Shown one piece after another: positions 27,401 to 35,071 of a stretch of 54,004 bases of DNA. The number at the start of each line of letters is the position of its first letter. Position 1 is the first letter of the stretch. The position numbers were made by a program, and so were the translations under genes. A model generated the notes under the pieces. That model made no database searches, had not been told where the DNA came from, and saw only the letters and a list, made by a program, of their open reading frames with translations. Source of the stretch: Chthoniobacterales bacterium (lineage in GTDB: Bacteria; Verrucomicrobiota; Verrucomicrobiia; Chthoniobacterales; JACTMZ01); the NCBI GenBank assembly GCA_018883245.1, contig VEQL01000017.1, positions 1 to 54,004 on the forward strand. The letters run 5' to 3'.

Positions 27401-27908
27401 TCTCGTCGTTGAGCTGCTCGAAAAGAAAGGGCAGCGTGGCGTGGTAGAACCGGCACACGGCGAGCACGAGATGGCGGTAAACCTCGCCCTGCGGATCGGC
27501 CCCAGCGATGGCGGTGGGCAGGCGGCCATCGAGCAGGTCATTGAGCCGGTCGGGATCGGTGTGCGGGCTGAGTTCCGCCGGCAGCGAGCCGGCACGGACG
27601 AGCTTGAGCAGTTCTGGCTGGGTTTCCTCCGCCGTGGCTGGCGTGAGAACGCGAGCATGAAAAGGATGCCATCCGCGGGCATCGAGGAACCGGATGGCAG
27701 CGAGACGATTGAACCAAGTGTAGGCGACGCGCTCGATGAGCGTTGTGCGGTCGCGGTCGGCCTCTTTGCGCAGCGACTTCACCTGCTCGGCCGCGGCACG
27801 AAGATCAGGCGTATCCCCGGTAAGCACGTAGTCGAGCTTCCGCGTGACCGCCTCCATGAGTTGGCGGCGCACAGCGGGCGCGAAGGATTTGAGCGCGGAG
27901 GTGTTCAT
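24477..27908 (-). CDS. pglX: BREX type 1 adenine-specific DNA methyltransferase PglX
   Basis: A 1143-residue protein, about the family length. The ATG at 27908 overlaps the nucleotidyltransferase stop (ATGA). The methyltransferase domain shows the SAM-binding motif I variant LDPAAGSAHML (~residue 295) and the catalytic motif IV VANPPYFGPKQMG (~475), typical of gamma-class N6-adenine enzymes. The remaining half is the large C-terminal target-recognition and BREX-specific region. PglX methylates a non-palindromic site on host DNA and marks self. Recognition specificity cannot be read from sequence. No frameshift or phase-variation tract is seen. Confidence 0.95.
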   Translation of the reverse strand: MNTSALKSFAPAVRRQLMEAVTRKLDYVLTGDTPDLRAAAEQVKSLRKEADRDRTTLIERVAYTWFNRLAAIRFLDARGWHPFHARVLTPATAEETQPELLKLVRAGSLPAELSPHTDPDRLNDLLDGRLPTAIAGADPQGEVYRHLVLAVCRFYHATLPFLFEQLNDETELLLPDDLLTATSVAEGFRTEISDDDCKDVEILGWLYQFYISEKKDNVMARNAAVPKEDIPAVTQLFTPHWIVRYLVENSLGRLWLLNRPQSRLREHMPYYIKGEPETDFLKIAQPEDIRLLDPAAGSAHMLTYAFDLLVKIYEEEGYPPSQIAELILTHNLHGLDICPRAAQLAQFALLCKAREVSRSAFRRAVAPKVLCLEEVRFEENELHDYVRALGLGDLFDQPVLKMLHQFEEAKSFGSLIQPCLDERAISDIRRAIEAKELGDQLFLRETHRKVLLVLEQAEALTQRYHVAVANPPYFGPKQMGASLKDFAKSHFPNSKTDLYAMFMERGFSLAKNNGYCAMVTMQSWMFLHSFEAFRIEVLSTKTILSLAHLGARAFDTISGEIVTVAAFCCANRYLDGYNSTFFRLVDGNETIKDEALRERRNCYSHVSQKEFAAIPGSPVAYWIGDQVRAAFKNQHVFDLTISDGQNITADNERFVRNHWEVGSTTIGKGEKWLLYAKGGPFRRWYGNLEAVVDWSPEARAHYRRDGSARIIPEYLWYRQGITWSRVGTALAGFRLLPENTTFDKVGSSVFLKSDDDKYLLLGLLNSPLAQTVLDLLNPSIDIQVKDVRNVPLPNDLNRQLVQELVSPSISIAKDDWDNFESSWDFRDQPLLRPGLKGATLEASWRNWQAQSTAAIRRMQELETENNRLFIAAYGLDGELQPEVPEEQITLARADQTKDAAALLSYAVGCMMGRYSLDQPGLILADAGATVEDYLSKVPKATFAPDEDGIIPVLDGEWFPDDVVARTREFLKAAWGAAHLDENMAWLEQALGKDLRKYFLRDFYKNHLSNERAYGYKKRPIYWLLTSPNGSFQALLYLHRYTRDTVNTLLNRYLREFIHKLDARLNHLANVEATTTSTREKTAARKEADKLRKSLKECQDWERDVVLPLAQQRIELDLDDGVKVNYQKFPGLLAKIAGLEKKEE

Positions 27909-28690
27909 GCTGAGGGAAGGCGGAAGTAGGTTTGGATCGCCGAGCGTAGTGCGGCGGGCTTGAGACCGGCCGCGACGGTGTTTTTCAAGGAGGCTTGGAT
28001 GCCAGCCCACTCGGGAGAGTCCTCGGGAAAATCAGAGATGAATTTTGCCAAGTCAGCGACGATGGAAACGGGCAGCTCTGGCCCGGGTTCTCCCGGAAGC
28101 GTCGCAGCCAGCCGGAAGACATCGTTGCGGTGTTTGGCGACGTCTTTGGAGTCGATGTCCTCGCCTGCTGCTTTCCGCTGGCTCAGGTCCGACCACGCGC
28201 GCGCTTTCAACGGGATGAGCGCGGTCGCGTTGGCAAACGGGAGACCAGCCTGCGTAATGCTCTGATTTCGGATCAGCGAATAATAGGTATCGTCGAGAAG
28301 AATGGCGGAGAGGCTGTGCTGGTCAGAACCAGCAGGGACCGGAACGATGACCTGCCCGTCGCCCATTTCGATCCCTTCGGGCTTGCGGCAAAACAGCTCC
28401 AGCATGAACGGGAATTCGGGGTTCTCCGGTTTGGCGAAACGATAGAGCACCGGCGCACCCTCGGACTTCTCTTGAATCGCATAGTTGCCCTCGGCGACGA
28501 AGGCCCGGAGCGCCGCAACGAAGGCCGGATCAACCATTTCTACAATGAGGACGATGTCCAGATCCTTGGTGGCGCGGAACGTAGCTCCCTGCCGGGCAAA
28601 CCATTCGTGGCAGGCGGCCCCGCCGATCAGGACGAAGGCGGCTTCAAATTCCCGGAAGCGTTCCCGGAAAACGTCGAGGCCTTTCACCAT
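27905..28690 (-). CDS. AbiEii-like nucleotidyltransferase (putative toxin of a type IV-like pair)
   Basis: A 261-residue protein with a minimal nucleotidyltransferase core: FVLIGGAACHEWF (~20-32) followed by RATKDLDIVLIV (~39-50), where the G[GS] and D.D motifs correspond to catalytic residues of the Pol beta-like fold. This arrangement resembles AbiEii/MenT-type toxins, which transfer nucleotides to RNA or protein targets. It overlaps the upstream HTH gene by seven bases and pglX by four. An HTH partner upstream is the order seen in AbiEi-AbiEii pairs. The toxin role is inference. The gene could instead be a BREX-specific accessory enzyme. Confidence 0.75.
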   Translation of the reverse strand: MVKGLDVFRERFREFEAAFVLIGGAACHEWFARQGATFRATKDLDIVLIVEMVDPAFVAALRAFVAEGNYAIQEKSEGAPVLYRFAKPENPEFPFMLELFCRKPEGIEMGDGQVIVPVPAGSDQHSLSAILLDDTYYSLIRNQSITQAGLPFANATALIPLKARAWSDLSQRKAAGEDIDSKDVAKHRNDVFRLAATLPGEPGPELPVSIVADLAKFISDFPEDSPEWAGIQASLKNTVAAGLKPAALRSAIQTYFRLPSA

Positions 28691-29673
28691 GGGAAAGCCT
28701 CCAAGAGTTTACCCACTTGCTGCTGGACCCGCTCGTCGGGAGAGTCCGCAAGGCTGAGGCAGAGAGAGAGGTCATCAACGCAGTCGCCATCGGACAGCAA
28801 GGTGGGGTCATAGGCCCAGCTCTCGATGCGGACATTGGCATCCTCCGGACCTCTGCAGCCGTGGAACACTCCTTTTTCAAGAAGTTGCTGATACCTCCGG
28901 CGGTCGAGGGCAAAAGTTGGTATGGAGTCCGGCGTGATAAGGGTCTTCTTGGCCAGAGCACTCATGCCGGCCAGGAGCGCCGGTGGCCCGGGCTGGTTCC
29001 ATTGAACCCAGTGTTGGTGCCGGTCGGGGGCGAAGAGGAAGGGACGAGACTTATCCCAGAGTTCCCTCCGCTCGTAAGCGAAATGCAGCACGACAACTCT
29101 CCCCTCTTTCACAACTTCGCAGAGCCCGCTGGCTACCAGTTCGCTTTTCACCTTGGTAATCATGATCGGCGAGTAGCCGATGGTTTTTGCGATGTCTTGG
29201 AGGGGTATTGCGTTCAGTGGCTTGCGCTGAAGGTGAAATAGAAGCAGACACTGGGCGGCCGGCGTAAATCTGCTGCGCTGCTTTGTGTGCATAGGCACAG
29301 GCTGCCGGTCTCTAAGGTCAATCCAGACGGAAGGCAGGAAGGTCTGGCTTTTCGGAACCACAAAAGGGATTCGGCGCTGGATCATTGCTGGCCGCGCATA
29401 CGACGGCAGCGAAGAAATAACGAAGACAACGCCCTCACCCAGCTTCTCCCTGAGGACCGATGCGTGCCGCTCGTATTCACCTGCGGAGAAACTCTCCGGA
29501 GGATCCTTCTCAAGCGCCATGACGAGTTCTTTGCCCAGCAACTTGGTTCCGTAAATCGCGTATCGTTCACGCAAATAGAGTGGGAGATTGGAATCCGGGC
29601 GGGGCGCGAGGAGTAACGGGTCTCCTGTGAGATCACTCCAGTATTCCGCCAACTTTGCCTTCAGGTTGCTCAT
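28684..29673 (-). CDS. Winged-helix regulator, putative AbiEi/antitoxin-like partner
   Basis: A 329-residue protein. I chose the ATG at 29673 (MSNLKAKLAEYW); the longer frame starts at a TTG inside the operator. The centre has a winged helix-turn-helix (IPLQDIAKTIGYSPIMITKVKS, MarR-like, ~residues 175-196, followed by a wing with KEGRVVVLHF). The N-terminal ~120 residues and C-terminal ~100 residues are not recognised. It precedes and overlaps the nucleotidyltransferase gene. Directly upstream is a symmetric array of four CTACACT-type half-sites, so autorepression as in AbiEi systems is likely. Confidence 0.75.
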   Translation of the reverse strand: MSNLKAKLAEYWSDLTGDPLLLAPRPDSNLPLYLRERYAIYGTKLLGKELVMALEKDPPESFSAGEYERHASVLREKLGEGVVFVISSLPSYARPAMIQRRIPFVVPKSQTFLPSVWIDLRDRQPVPMHTKQRSRFTPAAQCLLLFHLQRKPLNAIPLQDIAKTIGYSPIMITKVKSELVASGLCEVVKEGRVVVLHFAYERRELWDKSRPFLFAPDRHQHWVQWNQPGPPALLAGMSALAKKTLITPDSIPTFALDRRRYQQLLEKGVFHGCRGPEDANVRIESWAYDPTLLSDGDCVDDLSLCLSLADSPDERVQQQVGKLLEAFPW

Positions 29674-29743
29674 CTTGGCTACACTACTATGCAATACTAC
29701 ACTTGTAAAGTGTAGAGTCGCTTACCTGTGTAGAGTCTTTCCC
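29674..29743. promoter_or_regulatory. Four-half-site symmetric operator and internal promoter in the BREX operon
   Basis: This is the only real gap in the BREX operon. It holds the perfect inverted repeat CTACACTT-GTA-AAGTGTAG (29697-29715) flanked by outer half-sites CTACACT at 29679-29685 and TGTGTAG at 29727-29733. Each outer site is exactly 18 bases from the inner one, so the array is symmetric about 29706. On the leftward strand TTTACA overlaps the inner palindrome and could be a -35 box for the HTH gene, with a weak TAGTGT about 17 bases on. The site very likely binds the HTH protein encoded next door. Confidence 0.75.
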
Positions 29744-32700
29744 TCACAAGCTGATCCTGCTGCCCTTTTTGAGTTCTTTGATGGCTTCGGCACGGAGGGC
29801 GGCCAGCCATTGATCGAGATCGGCTTCGGATCCAATGAAGGGAAGACTGCAATCGGGCCGAAGTGCGGAGGCTGGGATGTAGGTCGGCACAGGCGTATCA
29901 GGTTTGGAAGACCCTCCCGCGCCAGGATCCTGTTTGCCCGAAGGCGCCGCCGCGAGGTGGGCCAAAAGCGCGAGCTGCGCCGGATAGTCCTGCGTGCGGT
30001 AGCGGTTGAGGCGATCCCGGATGGCAGTGACAAAGCGCGCAGACGCGATGGCAGCGCGCGCCTCACCGGTCGGGAGTAGCACGCGACCGGCATCGGCTTC
30101 GGTCAACTTGGCAAAGTCGGGAAGGCTCTGAAGTTTCGACTCATGTTCATCGAGAACCGTGGAGGCCGCGGCACCTTCCTCGCCAAGTAATGCCGCGATC
30201 TTCTTCCGCAGCTTGGCTACTGCGGCTTTGGCGGTAGGGACAACGTCGCCACGGAAAGGAGCCTCAGCCCCAGCCAAGTCACGCAAGGGCTTGATGTCCT
30301 CGGCAGGCAGGTCGGCAAAGTTGGCTTCTTCTTCGCGAAGGAAGGACACAGCTTCATCGTAAGCCTTGCGCTGAGGGCCGTGCATGAACGTCTTGATGGG
30401 ATCCAAGAGGTCATCTTTCGCTTCCAACAGGGAGGTTTCGAAATCGCCGAGGTGGTTGAGGAGATAAGCGTAGTCCTTACCCGCCATCGTGGAGATTTGG
30501 TCGCGGACCGGGCGCAGGCTCTCCAAGAACGGGTAGCGCGAGGCTTGATCCAGCAAAACACCAAGGTCGGCGGCTTCGCCCGAGAGTGCCTCGTTGGTGA
30601 TCTGGCCCGCGGATCGGGCGTCGGTGCCTTCGTTGGGCCGATCGAAAAACTCGTGGTGGAACCGTTTCAGGGCGTTGACTTTTGTGGCATCAAACTGTTC
30701 TTGCAGACGCACACGCACCACGCCGTGTTGGCGGGTGTTCTTCAGGTGCTCCAAAGCCGATCGGGCATCAAGGAGTTCGGAGGCGCGAAGCTCCAGCTTG
30801 CCCATGCGGAAAAGGCGTCCGATGAGAGTGCAGACAGCCAAGGCATGCCAGCCGTAGGGTCGGCGGGCGAAGTGGCGCACCATCGCTTCCACGGACGTCC
30901 GTTCGCCCTCGTTTTGGTTGCGTTGGACGTAGGTGAGGATTTCTTGCTCGGCCTCGGAGACAGGCATCTGGCCGCTCGCCAGCAGGTCGTCCGGTTCAAG
31001 GAGAGTCTTGCTGAGAGTAGTTTCGTCGTAGCTTCCTTTGAGCATCCGGAGGTTGGGAAAGGCGAAGCCGATCAACTCCTGCGCGGACTTGTGGAAGCGC
31101 ATCTTGGGCTCTCCATAACCAACGGTGTCGAGTTTGGAGCCGTTGAGGTAGATGGGCGCTTTGCTGAAAAGGTCGGCGCAGAGTTCTTGGAGCGCCGTGC
31201 GGCGGCGGGCGTTTTGCTGACCGCGCTCGATGAGAATGGCGCGCCGCGTTTCGTCATTGCTGCCTCCAGTGTTTTGCTGGATGAACTTTTGAGTCCTTAG
31301 GAAGTGCCGAGCTTCGTCGATGAGACGAAGATTCGGCGGAAGGACCAGCAGTAGTTCGGACTTGCCGGTGTTCTGCGCGGCAAGGACAGCCGGTTCGGCG
31401 TGATTCGGGTGGTCCGGCGTAATGATGTTCAGGGCAACCTCGGCGTCCTTGCCGACGAGTTGGTCATCGAGCTTCCGGGCGTAGGGATAGTCCTGACCGT
31501 TGGCCTCGAAGCGGATCTTGGGATCACGGAGGAGGTCCACAAAGAGGACCTCGGCGAGTAGCTTCGTGACTTGGGAGTCCTCGATTTCCGTATTCTTGAT
31601 CTCGACCTCGACGTCTTTCTCCGTGTCCGTGAGGAACTCGTAGAGGTCGCCGTTGCGCTGCAAATAAGACTGGCCGGCGAGCAGTTCCAAGGCGTCCTTG
31701 ACGGCCTTCTCGTGGGCGGCGATATCCACCGTAGGGCGATCAATGAGGAGGATGGCAATGTTGCGCGGGGTGGCCTTGAACGCCTTCTCCCACTTGAGGA
31801 GGAAAAGCGCCTTGAGCACGCGGATGGCAAAGGGAGAGTGAATGGTGGCCGGTGCCTGTAAGATGGGCGTGATCTTGTCCGGTCGGAGAGCAGCCTCAAT
31901 GCCCTCGTAGAGGCGATCAAAGGTCGCCAGTTCGCCCGGCTTCTCAGATCGCATCCGCTTCAGAACCTCTTGAAACACGGCCAGAAGGGAGCGCTGGCCC
32001 ACGGACGTGTGCCGCCCGGCAAAGATCTCGTGCTTGGAAAGCTGCTCCACGCAGCGCTGGAACAAGTGAAAGTGGAACGGGGCGAAGGGATAAAGGGCGC
32101 AGAATTCATCGCTACCCCGCCAAGGCTTGAATTGCAGGGACTCGTCACCGAAGCGGAACAACGTGGCGAGATTCTCCTTCTCGGCGTCGTAAATCTCCGT
32201 CAAGCATGCCGGCTCTTCCTCCGTCTTGGCCAAGAGCCGTTTCCCGATCACCTCAACGACGTCCGCCGCTGTGAGGTTCACTCTTGTCTTGAACCGTGCT
32301 TCAATCCTGGAGAATTGGTCCGCCTGCGTCTTCTCAAACTCTCCGATGATGCCACGCAGGTCGGCCTGAGATGTGACAAACACCCATGCACGGCCGTCGC
32401 ATACGGTGGCAAGCGTCTCCGCGACCGTCTGCAGGTTGAGCATAGACTTGGAGTTCTGGCCAATGAACTGTCCGACCTCATCGACGAAAAAGTTGAGCCG
32501 GAATTCTTTCCCTTGGGCATCAATGTAATCACGCACCTGCTCGGCGAAGGTCTCGATGTCGAGGCGGTAGTCGTCGCGAAGCTTAGTCAACACGTCCAAG
32601 CCCTCGGCCTCGGACATCTTGAAATGCTCGGCGTAAGCAGCGGCGAAGGCCTTTCTCCGGGCTGTGCTGATCACGTCGCGGTCGGTTTCCCACGAGCGGC

Positions 32701-33253
32701 CATTGACTTGCTGGTAGGTTTTCTTGAAGGAAGCCAGTTGGTCGGCACGATCGAGATCGTGTTCGAATTTGGCGATATGACCCTGCTTGCCGTGATAGCC
32801 GCGCAGGTCGTTCAGGACTTTAACAAAGACCTCCAAGATCGGCGCCATGCCATCGCCACCGATGTGGTCGGCCTTCTGGTCGATGTTGAAAAGGACGCTT
32901 TGGGCGGGGATGCGCGCGGCCTTGATCAGGTTGTCTTTAAGAATCTCATCTTCGACTCGAGGAAGCATGATATCCTTGGCATGTCGACCGTCTGCCAAAG
33001 GTCGGTGGTCCAGCAACAGGGAGAGAATTTTGAGTAGATGGGATTTGCCAGACCCAAAGAACCCGGAGATCCATACACCGTTTGCTGTTGTCTCATTGAG
33101 GTAGCGCTCGACAAATTGGTCCAAGCCCTTGCCAACCTCGCGTGTGATGACAAACTCCTCGACTTCGGTGACAAGGTGGCGTTGGTCGTCGGCTTTGATG
33201 ACTCCTTCAATTGGGCGGTCAACGGGCTTGAGAAAAAGGTCCTGGATTTTCAT
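29744..33253 (-). CDS. brxC: BREX type 1 ATPase BrxC
   Basis: An 1169-residue protein of the BrxC/PglY family. The N-terminus (MKIQDLFLKPVDRPIEGVIK) is characteristic. A Walker A GFFGSGKSHLLK lies at residues 64-75. The region around LRLNFFVDEVGQFIGQ (~residue 250) is the Walker B/sensor part of this AAA-like ATPase. The C-terminal half is mostly helical. BrxC is a core BREX protein needed for both methylation and phage blocking, probably as part of a complex with BrxB, PglX and PglZ. Its ATG overlaps the brxB stop (ATGA). Confidence 0.95.
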   Translation of the reverse strand: MKIQDLFLKPVDRPIEGVIKADDQRHLVTEVEEFVITREVGKGLDQFVERYLNETTANGVWISGFFGSGKSHLLKILSLLLDHRPLADGRHAKDIMLPRVEDEILKDNLIKAARIPAQSVLFNIDQKADHIGGDGMAPILEVFVKVLNDLRGYHGKQGHIAKFEHDLDRADQLASFKKTYQQVNGRSWETDRDVISTARRKAFAAAYAEHFKMSEAEGLDVLTKLRDDYRLDIETFAEQVRDYIDAQGKEFRLNFFVDEVGQFIGQNSKSMLNLQTVAETLATVCDGRAWVFVTSQADLRGIIGEFEKTQADQFSRIEARFKTRVNLTAADVVEVIGKRLLAKTEEEPACLTEIYDAEKENLATLFRFGDESLQFKPWRGSDEFCALYPFAPFHFHLFQRCVEQLSKHEIFAGRHTSVGQRSLLAVFQEVLKRMRSEKPGELATFDRLYEGIEAALRPDKITPILQAPATIHSPFAIRVLKALFLLKWEKAFKATPRNIAILLIDRPTVDIAAHEKAVKDALELLAGQSYLQRNGDLYEFLTDTEKDVEVEIKNTEIEDSQVTKLLAEVLFVDLLRDPKIRFEANGQDYPYARKLDDQLVGKDAEVALNIITPDHPNHAEPAVLAAQNTGKSELLLVLPPNLRLIDEARHFLRTQKFIQQNTGGSNDETRRAILIERGQQNARRRTALQELCADLFSKAPIYLNGSKLDTVGYGEPKMRFHKSAQELIGFAFPNLRMLKGSYDETTLSKTLLEPDDLLASGQMPVSEAEQEILTYVQRNQNEGERTSVEAMVRHFARRPYGWHALAVCTLIGRLFRMGKLELRASELLDARSALEHLKNTRQHGVVRVRLQEQFDATKVNALKRFHHEFFDRPNEGTDARSAGQITNEALSGEAADLGVLLDQASRYPFLESLRPVRDQISTMAGKDYAYLLNHLGDFETSLLEAKDDLLDPIKTFMHGPQRKAYDEAVSFLREEEANFADLPAEDIKPLRDLAGAEAPFRGDVVPTAKAAVAKLRKKIAALLGEEGAAASTVLDEHESKLQSLPDFAKLTEADAGRVLLPTGEARAAIASARFVTAIRDRLNRYRTQDYPAQLALLAHLAAAPSGKQDPGAGGSSKPDTPVPTYIPASALRPDCSLPFIGSEADLDQWLAALRAEAIKELKKGSRISL

Positions 33254-33837
33254 ACGGCTGGCAGTCGGTAGTGTTCGAGATTGAATGCCCGGTAGTAACC
33301 TTCGCCGGGGAGCGTTCCGAACAGACGCAGCTGGAAGCCCTTGCTGGAATCTTGAACATATTCACCGGGGAAAAAGAGCACCACGGGATGCCTGAGCATG
33401 GCGGGTTGGATGGCGTTGAGAAGGATGTGCGTTCGCAATGCAGGGTAAAGATGACCAATGCCGGATAGCAAAGTAAGACGGGCATTGGTCTCCTGCATGA
33501 TGCCGGTCATGCGCGGAACTAAGCGCGTGGGGGCAGCGAAGTTTTGCCATGTCTCGCGTAGGTCCCGCCGGTCGTAATCCGCTTCGTCGGCGATGAGTTC
33601 ATCGAGCAGATCCGCTTCCTTTAGTCCTTGGAGAAACAGTTTGAAGAGGTCCACCTCGGCGGTCTGGATTCCGGCATTGCGAAGACGCGCAGCAAGGGCG
33701 CCGATCATCGATGCCACCCGATCTTCTTCTGTAACATCGTAGGCGTGGATGAAAATCGGCACCTCGTTGGCCAAACCTTGCATGGAGAGAAATCGTTCGC
33801 TTGAAAGAATGCCATAGAGCCGGTCGGTGTGATTCAT
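33250..33837 (-). CDS. brxB: BREX protein BrxB (DUF1788)
   Basis: A 195-residue protein matching the DUF1788/BrxB family in size and sequence: the N-terminal LYGILSSERFLSMQGLANEVPIF and the C-terminal HPVVLFFPGEYV ending in YYRAFNL are typical. It has no catalytic motif; BrxB is thought to bridge BrxC and PglZ. It overlaps brxA and brxC by four bases each (ATGA on both sides), so translation of the three is coupled. Confidence 0.93.
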   Translation of the reverse strand: MNHTDRLYGILSSERFLSMQGLANEVPIFIHAYDVTEEDRVASMIGALAARLRNAGIQTAEVDLFKLFLQGLKEADLLDELIADEADYDRRDLRETWQNFAAPTRLVPRMTGIMQETNARLTLLSGIGHLYPALRTHILLNAIQPAMLRHPVVLFFPGEYVQDSSKGFQLRLFGTLPGEGYYRAFNLEHYRLPAV

Positions 33838-34469
33838 TGCTCAACACCTCCGATTCTTTGAATCTCGCTTTCGGGAACGAGAAAGGCAGCAAGCCAACGA
33901 GGATCATCTCGAGCTATTGCGGCAGAAAGAGCCGGCGACAACACTGGACGACGGATCAGGCCAAGTTCGGGTCCCGGCTCAAGAAGTCCTGCCTCTTTGA
34001 GCATGAGCAAGAGCACACGACGGATCTTGGCGTAAGTTGATTCGGCCAACTTGCCAAGCTCGGGGTGCAACGGAAGTTTCTCCGCGACGAAACACTCGTA
34101 ATCAGACAACCGCAGGGTTGTATCTTGTAGCCCGAGTTTCGTCCGCAGGCACTCCGCCGCAAAATCATAAACGAAGGCTGAGTGCTTGGCTGCGGCCAAC
34201 CAGCCGACGGCCTTGAGAAGGTCGGAAGTGGCCCCCGGCAGAAGTCGAAGTTGCTCGCTGGTGAGATTCTGGAGGCGCTGACGTATCTCGCGCTCCATTC
34301 GAATCGAGCTGGCTACGGATCGTGCTTGCAGAGCATTCGCTGTGAGCACGGCCGTTTTCGCGCTATCCCAAGAACCTGTAGGGACAAACCGATCGGCGAT
34401 TGCTCCCACCATCTCAGGCCGCACGGAAGCGGCTGTGAAGCTAAAGGTGTAGGGACGCTGACGAAACAT
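33834..34469 (-). CDS. brxA: BREX protein BrxA (DUF1819)
   Basis: A 211-residue, mainly helical protein of the DUF1819/BrxA family. Characteristic segments are the N-terminal YTFSFTAASVRPEM and the central KTAVLTANALQARS with the later IRRVLLLMLKEAGLL. BrxA structures resemble a DNA-binding helical fold (winged-helix-like). It is the first gene of the operon. The ATG has no Shine-Dalgarno sequence, so a short or leaderless mRNA is possible. Confidence 0.92.
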   Translation of the reverse strand: MFRQRPYTFSFTAASVRPEMVGAIADRFVPTGSWDSAKTAVLTANALQARSVASSIRMEREIRQRLQNLTSEQLRLLPGATSDLLKAVGWLAAAKHSAFVYDFAAECLRTKLGLQDTTLRLSDYECFVAEKLPLHPELGKLAESTYAKIRRVLLLMLKEAGLLEPGPELGLIRRPVLSPALSAAIARDDPRWLAAFLVPESEIQRIGGVEQ

Positions 34470-34603
34470 GGCGGCTAACGGGCGTTACGGTATTAGACCA
34501 TCAGGAGTAGACAGATAGGGGGCATTTTTAGGGGCATGTCTCTGTAGGCTTAGAGAACCGAGAGACGATTGGCGAGCCGCTTCACAGAACTTTGTGGGTC
34601 ATA
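34470..34603 (-). promoter_or_regulatory. Region upstream of brxA, probable BREX promoter
   Basis: The only non-coding DNA before the BREX operon. A leftward TAATAC box (34490-34495) would give a leader of about ten bases. The corresponding -35 is poor, so activation or a different sigma factor is possible. Two direct GGGGCAT repeats 12 bases apart (34519 and 34531) lie between ACAGA and TCTGT and could be a regulator site. No WYL-type BrxR regulator gene is seen adjacent. Confidence 0.3.
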
Positions 34604-34636
34604 AACTCAGCAGACCCTCCTTGGGGCCTGCTTGAG
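34604..34636 (-). terminator. Possible terminator hairpin after the zinc-ribbon gene
   Basis: Read leftward, AGCAGGCCC-CAAGGA-GGGTCTGCT forms a 9-pair stem (one G-U pair) that can be extended by CTCA/TGAG on the outside. It lies 17 bases past the stop of the leftward gene at 34653. Only a short TTT follows, so intrinsic termination would be weak. It separates that gene from the BREX promoter region. Confidence 0.4.
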
Positions 34637-34652
34637 CTGACCGTAAAGACAC

Positions 34653-35003
34653 TTACCCTGCCGAGTTCGGTGCAAAGCCCGCGTAAAGTTGCCAGAGTGG
34701 GTCCCGATTGCAGATTTTGACTGCGCCGGGAAGTGAAACGCGTGACGTTAGCTCGTCAACACTGACATCCTCACTGCTCGGCTCCGGGTCTTGGTCGTCG
34801 GGGAAATTCATGTGGCTATTGAACACCGAAGACCTGTATTCAAAGCCACCCTCTGAGGTCGCCACAAAGAGCGTGTGCTCGCAAACGTCACCCATGTCGA
34901 ACGACCAGTCTGATTCATCTGCGACTTCCTCCGAGGGGATGATCTCTTTTCCGCAAAACGGGCATGCCATCGAGCCATCTGTTGTGTCTTTTTCGGTGAT
35001 CAT
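34653..35003 (-). CDS. Small zinc-ribbon-like protein of unknown function
   Basis: A 116-residue acidic protein with no signal peptide. Near the N-terminus CPFCGKEI (residues 14-21) is half of a zinc ribbon; a later CEH (~41) and C.. near residue 98 might complete a metal site, but a standard second CxxC pair is missing. The rest is rich in Asp, Glu and Ser. Not recognised as a named family. It lies between the BREX promoter region and a membrane protein gene and reads in the same direction. Confidence 0.55.
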   Translation of the reverse strand: MITEKDTTDGSMACPFCGKEIIPSEEVADESDWSFDMGDVCEHTLFVATSEGGFEYRSSVFNSHMNFPDDQDPEPSSEDVSVDELTSRVSLPGAVKICNRDPLWQLYAGFAPNSAG

Positions 35004-35071
35004 TGTGAAAGTTTCGGAATCTTGGAGGCGGTCGTCAAAGCGCCAGTTGTAAGCAATTAACCAAGCGCCGC

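Noticed and set aside
24477-27908. Possible phase-variable tract in pglX
   Set aside because: No homopolymer or short tandem repeat long enough for slippage was found; the frame is intact.
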